The notes: generated by a model from the sequence alone, not told the origin. Positions 1 to 6,665 are shown, counted from the stretch's first letter. The stretch is DNA of 10,639 nt from an uncultured Phenylobacterium sp. (GCA_945952355.1 CAMFIW010000050.1:1-10639); one strand, 5' to 3'. Made by a program: numbers and translations.

Positions 1-363
1 TCCGTGCGCTTCCGCACCGACGTCTCGGCCACGCTCTTCCTGACCGATCCCGGCGACTATGACGGCGGCGAGCTGATCATCGAGGACAGCTTCGGGGAGC
101 ATGCGGTCAAGCTGCCGGCCGGGGACCTGATCCTCTATCCAGCTTCGTCCCTGCACAGGGTGGCGCCGATCGCGCGCGGCTCGCGTTGGGCCTCGTTCTT
201 CTGGGCCCAGTCCATGGTGAGGTCCGATGAACAGCGCACCCTGCTGTTCAATCTCGACACCGCCATCCAGGGTCTGTCGGCGCGCCTGGGCCAAGGCGAG
301 CCCGAGGTGGTCAGCTTGGCGGGGACCTATCACAACCTGCTGCGCATGTGGTCGCAGATCTGA
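1..363 (+). CDS. PKHD-type Fe(II)/2-oxoglutarate hydroxylase, PiuC/YbiX family (C-terminal part)
   Basis: The frame is already open at base 1 and ends at TGA 361-363, so only about the last 120 residues are here; family members are about 225 residues. The visible part is the second half of the double-stranded beta-helix. It begins in the [12 protein letters not shown] strand, followed by the DYDGGEL turn. The distal iron-ligand histidine is in SSLHRV (codon 154-156), and the 2-oxoglutarate-binding arginine lies in the [10 protein letters not shown] strand. The HxD ligands should lie just upstream of the window. The end ([15 protein letters not shown]) matches the usual family C-terminus. In known systems piuC genes sit beside TonB-dependent siderophore receptors and respond to iron; the left neighbour is not visible, so that link is inference. 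The internal GTG at 4-6 is not a real start. Family call is confident; substrate unknown. Confidence 0.9.
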   Translation, partial: SVRFRTDVSATLFLTDPGDYDGGELIIEDSFGEHAVKLPAGDLILYPASSLHRVAPIARGSRWASFFWAQSMVRSDEQRTLLFNLDTAIQGLSARLGQGEPEVVSLAGTYHNLLRMWSQI

Positions 364-384
364 GCACGCCGAATCGGTCTTGAC

Positions 385-408
385 TGCATTGCGCTGCAGC
401 GCGGTGCA
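385..408. promoter_or_regulatory. 24-bp interrupted palindrome, candidate operator
   Basis: A perfect 12-bp core, GCGCTGCAGCGC (391-402), is flanked on each side by a 2-bp mismatch and then TGCA (385-388 and 405-408), giving a symmetrical 24-bp element. It lies 22 bp after the hydroxylase stop and 69 bp before the next start. A TTGACT that could serve as a -35 box (380-385) abuts its left edge. There is no T-run, so an operator for a dimeric regulator seems likelier than a terminator, but I cannot name the protein. Confidence 0.35.
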
Positions 409-476
409 ACTGCGCGCGCGCCCGCCCGTTCCTAGTCTGTACGCGTCCGCAATCGCTCTAGACCGGGGATCGCCCC

Positions 477-695
477 ATGTCGCCCGCCGTCCAGGCAAAC
501 ACGCCGATCGAAATGGTGAAGCCTTTCGTGTGGCTCGCTGTCACCGGCTTCATGATCGGCTTCGTCCTGTGCCTGTCCTTGAGCATCGGACACCTGGCCG
601 CGTCGCGTGAGCCCCCCCGCGCCGCCCTGAAGCCCGTGATCGAGCCCGCCGCCAGTCTTGGTGAGCCCAGCTGGCGCGGCGATCGGATCACCTAG
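477..695 (+). CDS. Small single-pass membrane protein, unknown function
   Basis: 72 residues from ATG 477 to TAG 693-695. A purine-rich GGGGA (465-469) sits about 8 nt before the ATG and supports the start. One hydrophobic segment at about residues 15-41 (FVWLAVTGFMIGFVLCLSLS) is the only clear structural element. It is followed by a short, proline- and basic-rich tail that carries no recognisable motif. I do not recognise a family. It is transcribed alone, behind the palindrome at 385-408, and converges on cysQ. Evidence for coding is the plausible ribosome site, the sensible TM segment and the absence of any competing frame with a recognisable product. It could still be a chance ORF. Confidence 0.5.
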   Translation: MSPAVQANTPIEMVKPFVWLAVTGFMIGFVLCLSLSIGHLAASREPPRAALKPVIEPAASLGEPSWRGDRIT

Positions 696-762
696 ACACC
701 CAGCCATCCGCCGTCATCGCCGGGCCTGTCGCGGCCACCCCCACGCGCCCGAGCTTCCGACC

Positions 763-782
763 GACCTCGAATCTCGGAGGTC
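763..782. terminator. Hairpin between converging genes
   Basis: GACCTCGA and TCGGAGGTC pair with one bulged G around an ATC loop. The hairpin lies in the 136-bp gap between the small membrane gene (+) and the end of cysQ (-). It has no U-run on either strand, so termination is only a guess. A second, 6-bp stem (GATGTC/GACATC, 798-815) lies nearer cysQ. I see nothing else in this gap. Confidence 0.3.
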
Positions 783-831
783 ATGAGCCGTCCGCGCGAT
801 GTCGGCCATGACATCCTGGCTTAGATGCGCG

Positions 832-1602
832 CTACGCCCCGCGCGCGACGAACCAGCCGTTGCGGAAGCCCTTGTCGGCCTTGCCGTAGACGAAGACCGA
901 GCCGTCCTCGGCCGCCACCGAGCCCCCCGCCGCTTCCAGCACCGCATGTCCGGCCGCGATGTCCCATTCCATGGTCGGCCCGTGGCGCGGATACAGGTCG
1001 GCGGAGCCCTCGGCGATGCGGCAGAACTTGATCGAGGAGTCCATCGGCTTGGGCTCGTCGAAGCCGTACTTGGCCACCAGATCGGCGATGGTCTCCGGTT
1101 TCATGGTGTGGCTGACCAGCGCCACGGCCTGGCCCTTCGGCCAGTCGCGGGCGCGGATCGGTCGGGTGGCGCCGCCCTCGACGCGCTTCATCGCCTGGCC
1201 GTTCTGGGTGAACCAGGTCTCGCCGGTGGCCGGCGCGCTGACCGCCCCGGCCACCGGCTGGCCGTCCTCGATCAGCGCGATGTTCACCGTGAAGTTCGGA
1301 TCGCCGCGCACGAAGGCCTTGGTGCCGTCCACGGGGTCGACCAGGAAGAACTGGCGGCCCACCTCCTCCGGCGTGCCGAACTCGCTGGCGTCCTCCTCGG
1401 AGATGACATGCATGCCGGGGAACTTGGCGGCCAGACGCTCGAGGATAAGGGCCTCGCCGCGCCGATCGGCCTCGGTCACCGGGCTCTCGTCCGACTTGGT
1501 GTGGACGGTCAGCTCCGACTTCCAGAGCGGCAGGATCAGGCGGCCGGCCTCCTCGCAGATGTCGGCCAGGACCGGGCCGATGTCGTGGGCGGTGTTGATC
1601 AT
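832..1602 (-). CDS. cysQ: 3'(2'),5'-bisphosphate nucleotidase, inositol monophosphatase superfamily
   Basis: 256 residues, full length for CysQ. The family hydrolyses 3'-phosphoadenosine 5'-phosphate (PAP) to AMP, clearing the by-product of sulfate assimilation and sulfotransfer, with Mg2+ at the active site. Metal-site motifs are present in order: SPVTEAD (40-46), the ISEED glutamates (67-71), DPVDGTKAF (89-97, the superfamily DPxDGT signature) and EWDIAAG (212-218, the distal metal aspartate). The ATG (1602-1600) overlaps the TGA of the upstream DUF3553 gene in an ATGA arrangement, so the two are co-transcribed and probably translationally coupled. A broader inositol-phosphatase activity cannot be excluded from sequence, but the EEV/FFLVDPVDGT context is CysQ-like. 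Confidence 0.92.
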   Translation of the reverse strand: MINTAHDIGPVLADICEEAGRLILPLWKSELTVHTKSDESPVTEADRRGEALILERLAAKFPGMHVISEEDASEFGTPEEVGRQFFLVDPVDGTKAFVRGDPNFTVNIALIEDGQPVAGAVSAPATGETWFTQNGQAMKRVEGGATRPIRARDWPKGQAVALVSHTMKPETIADLVAKYGFDEPKPMDSSIKFCRIAEGSADLYPRHGPTMEWDIAAGHAVLEAAGGSVAAEDGSVFVYGKADKGFRNGWFVARGA

Positions 1603-1799
1603 CGGCGCGCCTCCCGCGGATCCTCGCCCTCGAAGACCAGGCGCACGACGCGCGCGTCGATCACCTGCTTGCCCGCGTCCTCGAAATTCACCGTCACCTT
1701 CGCTCCTGCGACACTTTGAATCTGCCCCACGCCCCAGTCGGGTTGGGTAGGGTGGCGCACCAGCACGCCCGGTTCGAGAAACGGATCGGAACCGCCCAT
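1599..1799 (-). CDS. DUF3553 small protein, Tudor/CarD-like fold
   Basis: 66 residues from ATG 1799-1797. AGGA about 9 nt upstream supports this start; a frame extension to 1835 has no ribosome site and would add residues unlike the family. The body (PGVLVRHPTQPDWGVGQIQS, then a VTVNFEDAGKQVID strand pair) matches the DUF3553 pattern. That pattern resembles the small beta-barrels in CarD and the UvrD/PcrA C-terminus, which contact RNA polymerase or nucleic acid. Function is not established for this family. It is first in a two-gene minus-strand unit, with cysQ overlapping its stop by 4 bp, and is divergent from chpT across 60 bp. Family assignment is fairly sure; role unknown. Confidence 0.8.
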   Translation of the reverse strand: MGGSDPFLEPGVLVRHPTQPDWGVGQIQSVAGAKVTVNFEDAGKQVIDARVVRLVFEGEDPREARR

Positions 1800-1859
1800 G
1801 GGCTGGTTTCCTAACCGCGCGCGCGAGTTTGCCAAAGCGCCAAATCAGGCCAGATTCCG

Positions 1860-2546
1860 ATGTCCATGAGCGAGCCCGCCTTCAACGCCCCCACGTCGGA
1901 AGCCCGTCCCGCGCCCCGCACCGCAGAGGTGGCCGCCTATCTGGCGGCGCGCATGTGCCACGACTTCATCAGCCCCGCGAGCGCCATCGTCTCGGGGCTC
2001 GACCTGCTCGAGGACCCCTCGGCGCAAGACATGCGCGAGGAGGCCATGGGCCTGATCTCGGGCTCGGCGCGCAAGCTGGCCGACCTCCTGGCCTTCAGCC
2101 GGGTGGCGTTCGGCGCCTCGGCCTCGGCCGAAACCTTCGACCCGCGCGAACTCGCCAAGCTGGCGAACGGCCTGTTCGGCCATATGCGGGCCGAGCTCGA
2201 CTGGCAGATCGAGAGCCCGGCGCTCGCCAAGCCGGCGGCGCGGACCCTGCTGAACCTCGCCCAGTTGGCGGGCGCCGCCCTGCCGACCGGCGGCGTCGCC
2301 CAGATCCGCGCGGTGGACCAGGAGGACTCGGTCGCGATCGCCGTCGAGGCCAAGGGCCCCAAGGCGCGGCTGCGGCCCGAAGTGGCGGCCGGCCTGCGCG
2401 GCGAGCCGATGACCGAGGGCCTGCACGGCCACTGGGTCCAGGCCTACTACGTCCACCTGTTCGTGCGCGATGCGGGCGGACGGGTGTTCGCCGACGCGGC
2501 CGAAGAGAAGGTCACCTTCGTCGCCACTGTCCCGGGACGGCCCTAG
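1860..2546 (+). CDS. chpT: Histidine phosphotransferase ChpT
   Basis: 228 residues. In Caulobacter, ChpT carries phosphate from the hybrid kinase CckA to the master regulator CtrA and to CpdR, controlling cell-cycle progression and ClpXP proteolysis. The N-terminal dimerisation/phosphotransfer helix holds AARMCHDFISPASAIVSGL, with His34 followed by Asp35 as the phosphorylated site. The second helix has SGSARKLADLLAFSRVAFGA. The C-terminal part is the degenerate GHKL-like domain (about residues 95-225), which has lost the ATP-binding N and G boxes, as known for ChpT. The start is ATG 1860; Met3 (1866) is an alternative and the ribosome site is weak. No full CtrA box (TTAA-N7-TTAA) is visible upstream. 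A GANTC methylation site (GATTC, 1853-1857) abuts the start. It stands 86 bp ahead of the receiver gene. Confidence 0.95.
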   Translation: MSMSEPAFNAPTSEARPAPRTAEVAAYLAARMCHDFISPASAIVSGLDLLEDPSAQDMREEAMGLISGSARKLADLLAFSRVAFGASASAETFDPRELAKLANGLFGHMRAELDWQIESPALAKPAARTLLNLAQLAGAALPTGGVAQIRAVDQEDSVAIAVEAKGPKARLRPEVAAGLRGEPMTEGLHGHWVQAYYVHLFVRDAGGRVFADAAEEKVTFVATVPGRP

Positions 2547-2620
2547 CGGGCGACGGCCGCAGAAAATGACCGGCGGCCACACCCCTCCTTAACCATCGAA
2601 GCGCGAAAACGGTCGTCCGT

Positions 2621-2635
2621 GGAGGACGTCCGTTG
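2621..2635 (+). promoter_or_regulatory. Strong Shine-Dalgarno that fixes a TTG start
   Basis: GGAGGA (2621-2626) lies 6 nt before TTG (2633-2635). The TTG opens directly into the receiver's first beta strand (KTCLVVDDSR), and no ATG or GTG is available between the ribosome site and the invariant aspartates. This makes TTG the start. Confidence 0.85.
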
Positions 2636-2998
2636 AAGACCTGCCTTGTCGTCGACGACAGCCGGGTGATCCGCAAGGTGGCCCGCCGCATCCTGGAGGA
2701 CATCGGCTTCGAGATCGCCGAAGCGTCCGACGGGATGGAGGCGCTCGCCTGGTGCCGCGCGGCCATGCCCGACGCCATCCTGCTGGACTGGAACATGCCG
2801 GTGATGAACGGCATCGAGTTCCTGCGCCACCTGCGCCAGGAGACGGGCGGCGACCGGCCGGCCGTGGTGTTCTGCACGGTCGAGAACGACCTCGACCGCA
2901 TCCGCGAGGCGCTCGACGCCGGCGCGCGGGAATACATCATGAAGCCCTTCGACGGTGACATCATCGCCTCCAAGTTCGCGGAGGTTGGGCTGGCATGA
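2633..2998 (+). CDS. Single-domain response regulator (CheY-like receiver)
   Basis: 121 residues, only a receiver domain. All key residues are present: acidic pocket Asp8-Asp9, phospho-acceptor Asp52 in ILLDWNMPVMNG, Thr82 in VFCTVEND, Tyr101 and Lys104 in EYIMKPF. There is no output domain, so it must act by protein contact, like CheY, CpdR or DivK. It starts at TTG and its TGA overlaps the ATG of cheR (ATGA, 2995-2998), arguing for coupled translation and a shared function. As I recall, Caulobacter has a CheY-like gene in the same place between chpT and cheR. Whether it is fed by ChpT, by a chemotaxis kinase or by another kinase cannot be told from sequence. Confidence 0.9.
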   Translation: MKTCLVVDDSRVIRKVARRILEDIGFEIAEASDGMEALAWCRAAMPDAILLDWNMPVMNGIEFLRHLRQETGGDRPAVVFCTVENDLDRIREALDAGAREYIMKPFDGDIIASKFAEVGLA

Positions 2999-3825
2999 CG
3001 CCGCAGGATTGCGAACTGGTCGCCCAGATCTGCGCGCAGCGCGCGGGCCTGATGGTCGATCCGGCCAAGACCTACCTGATCGAGAGCCGGCTGGGCCCGG
3101 TGGCCCGCCGTGAGGGCTTCGGCTCCATCGACGACCTGATGTCCGCCTTGAAGGAACGGCGCGAGGACCGCCTTGCGTGGGGCGTGGTCGAGGCCATGGC
3201 CGCCGCCGAGACCTCGTTCTTCCGCGATCGCACGCCCTTCGAACTGTTCCGTGCCGAGGTGCTTCCGACCCTCGCCCGCCTGCGCGAAGGCGAGCCGATC
3301 CGGGTCTGGAGCGCCGCATGCGGTTCGGGCCAGGAAGTCTATTCCCTGGCGATGATCGTCGAGGAGGAGCGCGGCGCCCTGGCGGCCGGGGCGCGGGTCG
3401 AGCTGTTCGCCTCCGATCTGTCCGAGCGGGCGCTCGAGAAGGCCCAGAGCGGGCTCTACACCCAGTTCGAGATCCAGCGGGGTCTTCCGATTCGCAGCCT
3501 CGTGCGCCATTTCGAGAAGGCCGACGAGATGTGGGCGCTGGCGCCGCGCATCCGCCAGATGGTGCGCTGGCGGCGGATCAACCTTGTGTCCGATCTGTCG
3601 GCGGCTGGGCGATTCGACGTGATCTTCTGCCGCAACGTCCTGGGCGGGCTGACGCCCAACGCCCGGCCGCGACTGATCCAGAACCTGGCCCGCGCCATCA
3701 GCCCGGACGGCTTCCTGTTCCTGGGGCTGGACGAGGCGCCTCACGGCATCGGCGAGGCGTTCCAGCCTGTGGCCGGGCGCGCCGGCCTCTACGCCCGCAA
3801 CCCAGCTTTCAGCGTCGCCGCCTGA
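2995..3825 (+). CDS. cheR: CheR-type SAM-dependent glutamate O-methyltransferase
   Basis: 276 residues, close to the 286 of E. coli CheR. The family transfers methyl groups from SAM to glutamates of chemoreceptors. The N-terminal helical domain (1-80) ends in AETSFFRD with the conserved Arg77. The Rossmann methyltransferase domain follows, with WSAACGSGQEVYSLAM (105-120, SAM loop), LFASDLSERALEKA (137-150, Asp141 binding SAM) and DVIFCRNVL (208-216). Two positions differ from the canon: the SAM loop reads GSGQE where STGEE is usual, and NVLGGL replaces NVMIYF, losing the tyrosine proposed to help catalysis. No cheA, cheW or receptor gene is in view, so this is an orphan pair with the receiver upstream, perhaps acting on something other than classical chemoreceptors. 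A hairpin at 3841 follows. Confidence 0.9.
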   Translation: MTPQDCELVAQICAQRAGLMVDPAKTYLIESRLGPVARREGFGSIDDLMSALKERREDRLAWGVVEAMAAAETSFFRDRTPFELFRAEVLPTLARLREGEPIRVWSAACGSGQEVYSLAMIVEEERGALAAGARVELFASDLSERALEKAQSGLYTQFEIQRGLPIRSLVRHFEKADEMWALAPRIRQMVRWRRINLVSDLSAAGRFDVIFCRNVLGGLTPNARPRLIQNLARAISPDGFLFLGLDEAPHGIGEAFQPVAGRAGLYARNPAFSVAA

Positions 3826-3840
3826 CCTCCAGATGCGCGA

Positions 3841-3868
3841 AACCCCGCCGCGTCGCCGCGACGGGGTT
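3841..3868. terminator. Strong hairpin between cheR and the entericidin gene, probably bidirectional
   Basis: AACCCCG and CGGGGTT form the outer stem. After one C/A mismatch, CGCG pairs with CGCG around a TCGC loop, for 11 pairs in all. It starts 15 nt after the cheR stop and lies downstream of the minus-strand entericidin gene. On the minus strand it is followed by TTTCGCG, a short T-run. Confidence 0.7.
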
Positions 3869-3870
3869 CG

Positions 3871-3892
3871 CTAGAGGGGGTGGACCCCCTAG
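3871..3892. repeat. Second small inverted repeat overlapping the entericidin stop
   Basis: CTA, a GA bulge, GGGGG, TGGA loop, CCCCC, TAG. The hairpin includes the entericidin stop codon (3889-3891) and sits directly before the main terminator on the minus strand. It may add to termination or protect the 3' end of the short, probably abundant mRNA. Confidence 0.4.
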
Positions 3893-4026
3893 TGCTTGGC
3901 GTCTTCCGCCGTGCTGGTCACGGCCTTGCCGGCGGCCGAGACGTCCTTGCCCGCGCCCGAGACGGTGTTGCAGGCGGTGACGGCGAGGCTGGCCGCGACG
4001 AGGGCCAGGAGGGCGATCTTGCGCAT
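3889..4026 (-). CDS. Entericidin A/B-like small lipoprotein
   Basis: 45 residues from ATG 4026-4024; GGAG about 10 nt upstream supports this start over a longer frame beginning at 4077. Residues 1-18 are a lipoprotein signal peptide ending in the lipobox V-T-A-Cys19. The mature part, CNTVSGAGKDVSAAGKAVTS, is the small amphipathic, glycine/alanine-rich helix typical of the entericidin EcnA/EcnB family. In E. coli, EcnA and EcnB were described as an antidote/toxin lipoprotein pair under stationary-phase control. No paired second gene is present here, so a toxin role should not be assumed. An exact EcfG promoter (4069-4093) drives it independently of phyK, making it a likely general-stress output at the envelope. 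Confidence 0.9.
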   Translation of the reverse strand: MRKIALLALVAASLAVTACNTVSGAGKDVSAAGKAVTSTAEDAKH

Positions 4027-4068
4027 GACTTCTGTTCTCCGAGGTCGTTTGGAATTCGCGGAGAAGGC

Positions 4069-4093
4069 AACGGTCAAGCCGCGGCTTGGTTCC
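4069..4093 (-). promoter_or_regulatory. EcfG-type promoter of the entericidin gene
   Basis: On the minus strand GGAAC (4093-4089), 16 nt, CGTT (4072-4069), an exact match to the known alphaproteobacterial EcfG/SigT consensus. The -35 is inside the last codons of phyK and the -10 follows its stop. The predicted transcript starts near 4062, giving a leader of about 36 nt. Confidence 0.85.
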
Positions 4094-5798
4094 CCGCGGC
4101 GGGCTGGCTGCGCGTCGTCAGGTCGCCGTTGCTGACGGGGAAGGTCAGGCGCGCGGTGATGCCGCCGGTCGCGTTGCGGCTCAGCTCGGTGCGGCCGCGC
4201 AACTGGCGCGCGAAGGCGGTCATCAGGGTGCGCCCGACGCCGCTGGCCACCAGGGCGTCGTCGGAAGCCTGGCCGTCGTCCCCGATCTTCAGGGTGGCCT
4301 CGTCGCCCTCGACGGTGAAGTCCAGGGTCAACCGTCCGCCCTTGCCGGCGAAGGCGTGCTTCTGGGCGTTGGTGATGGCCTCGACCGCGAACAGGGCCAG
4401 GGGCGCCAGGCGGTCGGGGTCGATGATCAGCGCGTCGACGTGCAGCTCGGTCTCGATCGCGCCGCCGTGCAGGGCGTCCGCGGCGATGAGCTGAGCGGTC
4501 AGTTCCTCCAGGAAGCTGCGCAGGTCGACCCGCTTCAGGTCGGGCCCCTGGTAGAGGGCGCGATAGATCAGGGCGAGCGCGGTGATCCGCTGGCGCGTGT
4601 CCGACATCGCCGCCCGCGCCGCGGGGTCCGACAGCGCGCGCTGCTGCATGTTCAGCAGGGACGAGATGACCTGCAGGTTGTTCTTCACCCGATGGTGGAT
4701 CTCGCGCATCAACGCGTCCTTCTGCGCGAGGCTGTCGCGCAGGGAGGCGTCGCGTCCGACGATGGCGTCGGCCATGTCTTCCAGGGTCTCGGCCAGGTCG
4801 CGGATCTCTGGCGGCGCCTGCTCGGCCTGGATCGGGCGGACCGAAAGGCGGCCGCGGGCGTAGAGGGCGGCGATGCGTTGCAGGTAGGCGATCCAGCGGA
4901 TCACCACGCGCTCGGTCGCGACCAGCACCGCCAGCAGGGCCAGCGCGAAGGTCAGCAGCGGGAAGGCGAGGCCCGTCAGCGGATTGAGCTCGGCGAACGA
5001 GAACAGGTTCTGCGACTGGGCGGACAGCACCACATAGAGGTCGTCGCCGACCAGGGGCGCGGCTGTGTAGACCCGACGCTGGCCGCGGCGATCGCTGGCG
5101 TACCAGACCAGCGAGCCCGCCTTGTCCGTGCGCGCCCGCCAGTCGTGCGGCAGGTCTGGGAAGGCCGCCACGTCAGTGAAGTTGATGTAGCGCCCCTCGG
5201 AATCGACCAGCGCAACCTCGGCCTTGGCCGGCAGAGCCACGCCGTCGAGATTGGGCGCCAGGCTGTGCAGCGAGATCACCGCCACCAAGCCGCCGTCGAA
5301 GGTTCCGTCGGGCGTGGAGGCCCGCACGGCGGTCAGCAAGGCCGGCTGGTTGGCGTAGACGGCGCCGGGGTCGCGGGTGACCACAAGGTTGTCACCGCGC
5401 ACCAGGCTCTGGAACCAGGCGCGGCTCTCGCGAGCGGGGTCCAGCGGGACGTCGTGCGCCGCGCACGCGACCCGTCCCGCCCGGTCGAACCGGATCAGGT
5501 TGGAATATCCGGGGAGTCGCTCGGTGATTTCGCCCAGCCGCTGGGCGCACTGGAAGCCGACCGAGTGAGGCGCCAGGGTCTCGAGCAGGATGTTCGCCGC
5601 CTCCATCCGCGCGCGCGCCGTCGACGCGGCGCGTTCTGCGGCGGCGGTCAGACTCTCGCGTCGAGCCTCGCCTTCGCGACGGAAGGCCAATGTCGACTGC
5701 ACCGCACCGAGAATCAGCACGGGCAGAAGGGCCGCCGCCAGGGCCGCCGTCAGGCGGACCCGGATGGTGGATAGCGAACCCCACGGGGAGCTGATCAT
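4074..5798 (-). CDS. phyK: Membrane sensor histidine kinase PhyK (HisKA_2)
   Basis: 574 residues. In Caulobacter, PhyK phosphorylates PhyR and so switches on the general stress response. A TM helix at about 15-36 and another at about 276-296 flank a periplasmic sensor region of roughly 240 residues with a Cache-like pattern (LIRFDRAGRV, DNLVVTRDPGAVYANQPALL, EVALVDSEGRYI). A short linker (about 297-350) precedes the HisKA_2 dimerisation domain MREIHHRVKNNLQVISSLLN. The phospho-acceptor is the second histidine, His369, directly before Arg370. The ATPase domain has the N box EAITNAQKHAF (Asn477) and the G-type loops IGDDGQ and GVGRTLM. It follows ecfG by 15 nt, so it is in the nepR-ecfG operon. 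The signal is unknown. Name rests on domain type plus position beside ecfG/phyR. Confidence 0.9.
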   Translation of the reverse strand: MISSPWGSLSTIRVRLTAALAAALLPVLILGAVQSTLAFRREGEARRESLTAAAERAASTARARMEAANILLETLAPHSVGFQCAQRLGEITERLPGYSNLIRFDRAGRVACAAHDVPLDPARESRAWFQSLVRGDNLVVTRDPGAVYANQPALLTAVRASTPDGTFDGGLVAVISLHSLAPNLDGVALPAKAEVALVDSEGRYINFTDVAAFPDLPHDWRARTDKAGSLVWYASDRRGQRRVYTAAPLVGDDLYVVLSAQSQNLFSFAELNPLTGLAFPLLTFALALLAVLVATERVVIRWIAYLQRIAALYARGRLSVRPIQAEQAPPEIRDLAETLEDMADAIVGRDASLRDSLAQKDALMREIHHRVKNNLQVISSLLNMQQRALSDPAARAAMSDTRQRITALALIYRALYQGPDLKRVDLRSFLEELTAQLIAADALHGGAIETELHVDALIIDPDRLAPLALFAVEAITNAQKHAFAGKGGRLTLDFTVEGDEATLKIGDDGQASDDALVASGVGRTLMTAFARQLRGRTELSRNATGGITARLTFPVSNGDLTTRSQPAAGNQAAA

Positions 5799-5813
5799 GC
5801 CTCTAGCCGTCCG

Positions 5814-6419
5814 TTACCGGACGGTGGAAAGCCGCTCCGCGTCCGCAAGGATCGCGCGCATGGCGTCGCCGGCGGCCGCACCATCGCGCTCATAGGCTCC
5901 GTCGTCCAGAATGGCGTGCAGAGCCCGGCGCGCGCGGCTCACCCGGCTCTTCACCGTACCCACCGCGCAGCCGCAGATGTCGGCGGCCTCCTCGTAGGCG
6001 AAGCCGCCGGCGCCGACGAGGATCAGCGCTTCGCGCTGCTCGGCCGGTAGCATGGCCAGGCCCTGGCGCAGTTCGTCGAGGGCCACGGGAGCTTCCGGGT
6101 CGTCCACCGCCACCAGGGTTCGCTCGGCGGCCTCCTGGTCGAGCTGGCTTTGGCGCCAGGAGCGACGCTTCTCGGAATAGAATTGGTTGCGCAGGATCAT
6201 GAAGGTCCAGGCCTTCATGTTGGTGCCCATCTGGAACGATGCGCGGGCGTCCCAGGCCTTGACCATGGCGTCCTGGGCCAGGTCGTCCGCCGAGGCGGGG
6301 TCGCCCGCCAGGGTTCGCGCGAAGGCGCGCAGGTGCGGGATGAGGGCCACCAGCTCGGTCTTGAACGCCTTGTCGTCCGCGGGATCGCGGCCGGCGTTTC
6401 GGTCGATGTTGTCCGCCAT
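5814..6419 (-). CDS. ecfG: General stress ECF sigma factor EcfG (SigT in Caulobacter)
   Basis: 201 residues. This sigma factor directs RNA polymerase to GGAAC-N16/17-CGTT promoters. The sigma-2 region is at about 24-87 (DLAQDAMVKAW and MKAWTFMILRNQFYSEKRR, the -10 recognition helix); the sigma-4 region is at about 116-168 (LPAEQREALILVGAGGFAYEEAADICGCAVGTVKSRVSRARRAL, broken across the helix-turn-helix that reads GGAAC). The GGFAYEEAA and CGCAVGTVKSRVSRAR patterns are characteristic of EcfG. Its ATG shares one base with the nepR stop (TGATG), so sigma and anti-sigma are translated in coupled fashion and near stoichiometry. NepR holds it inactive until PhyR~P removes NepR. Transcription from the two EcfG promoters upstream of nepR makes it autoregulated. 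Confidence 0.96.
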   Translation of the reverse strand: MADNIDRNAGRDPADDKAFKTELVALIPHLRAFARTLAGDPASADDLAQDAMVKAWDARASFQMGTNMKAWTFMILRNQFYSEKRRSWRQSQLDQEAAERTLVAVDDPEAPVALDELRQGLAMLPAEQREALILVGAGGFAYEEAADICGCAVGTVKSRVSRARRALHAILDDGAYERDGAAAGDAMRAILADAERLSTVR

Positions 6420-6607
6420 CAGCCGTTCTCCGAAGAACGCTGATCCGCCTTGCGCAAGATATCCAGGAACGCGTCCGGAACCGGCTCGTTGACGACGTCG
6501 TCGAACATTTGGCGCAGACGAACGCCGATAGCCTGCTGGCGCAGGCGGGCCTCGTCCAGCGCCGCGGAGTTCCGCCGCCGGTCCGAATTGGGTTGTTGCT
6601 CGATCAT
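6419..6607 (-). CDS. nepR: Anti-sigma factor NepR
   Basis: 62 residues from ATG 6607-6605. NepR binds and silences EcfG, and is titrated by phosphorylated PhyR. The two conserved helices are visible: AIGVRLRQMFDDVVNE (26-41) and, after the invariant EPVPD turn (41-45), DAFLDILRKAD. The termini are polar and look disordered, as in known NepR. A longer frame opens at TTG 6667, with ACGGAG 7 nt upstream. However, the exact EcfG promoter at 6666-6690 has its -10 on that TTG, so a transcript from it would start near 6657 and could use only the ATG. The distal promoter would allow either. The stop overlaps the ecfG start by one base. Confidence 0.93.
   Translation of the reverse strand: MIEQQPNSDRRRNSAALDEARLRQQAIGVRLRQMFDDVVNEPVPDAFLDILRKADQRSSENG
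6466..6490 (+). promoter_or_regulatory. EcfG consensus inside nepR, antisense orientation
   Basis: On the plus strand GGAAC (6466-6470), 16 nt, CGTT (6487-6490), exact. It lies over the codons for NepR residues N40 to L48, opposite to nepR and pointing to phyR. Because EPVPD is invariant, part of the match may be codon-driven chance. If active, RNA would start near 6497, run antisense to the nepR 5' half and read into phyR. Confidence 0.4.
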
Positions 6608-6665
6608 GCTTTCGGCGTCCCGCTCGCGCGGCGCTGGCCCCCTCGGTTGATCCTCGTCGCCCGTC

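Noticed and set aside
408..432. Minus-strand GGAAC-N17-GTT between the hydroxylase and the small membrane gene
   Set aside because: It points leftward into the 3' end of a plus-strand gene, has A rather than C before GTT, and nothing is encoded downstream on that strand. It shows that relaxed matches do occur by chance.
799..1719. Plus-strand frame of 306 codons over cysQ
   Set aside because: It is antisense to a complete CysQ with all metal-binding motifs.
2589..2592. TTAA upstream of the receiver gene as a CtrA box
   Set aside because: There is no second TTAA at the required 7-nt spacing; it is only a half site.
4086..5774. 562-codon open frame antisense to phyK
   Set aside because: It is a product of high GC third positions opposite a clear histidine kinase; its translation is low-complexity (Gly/Arg/Gln/Val) with no domain.
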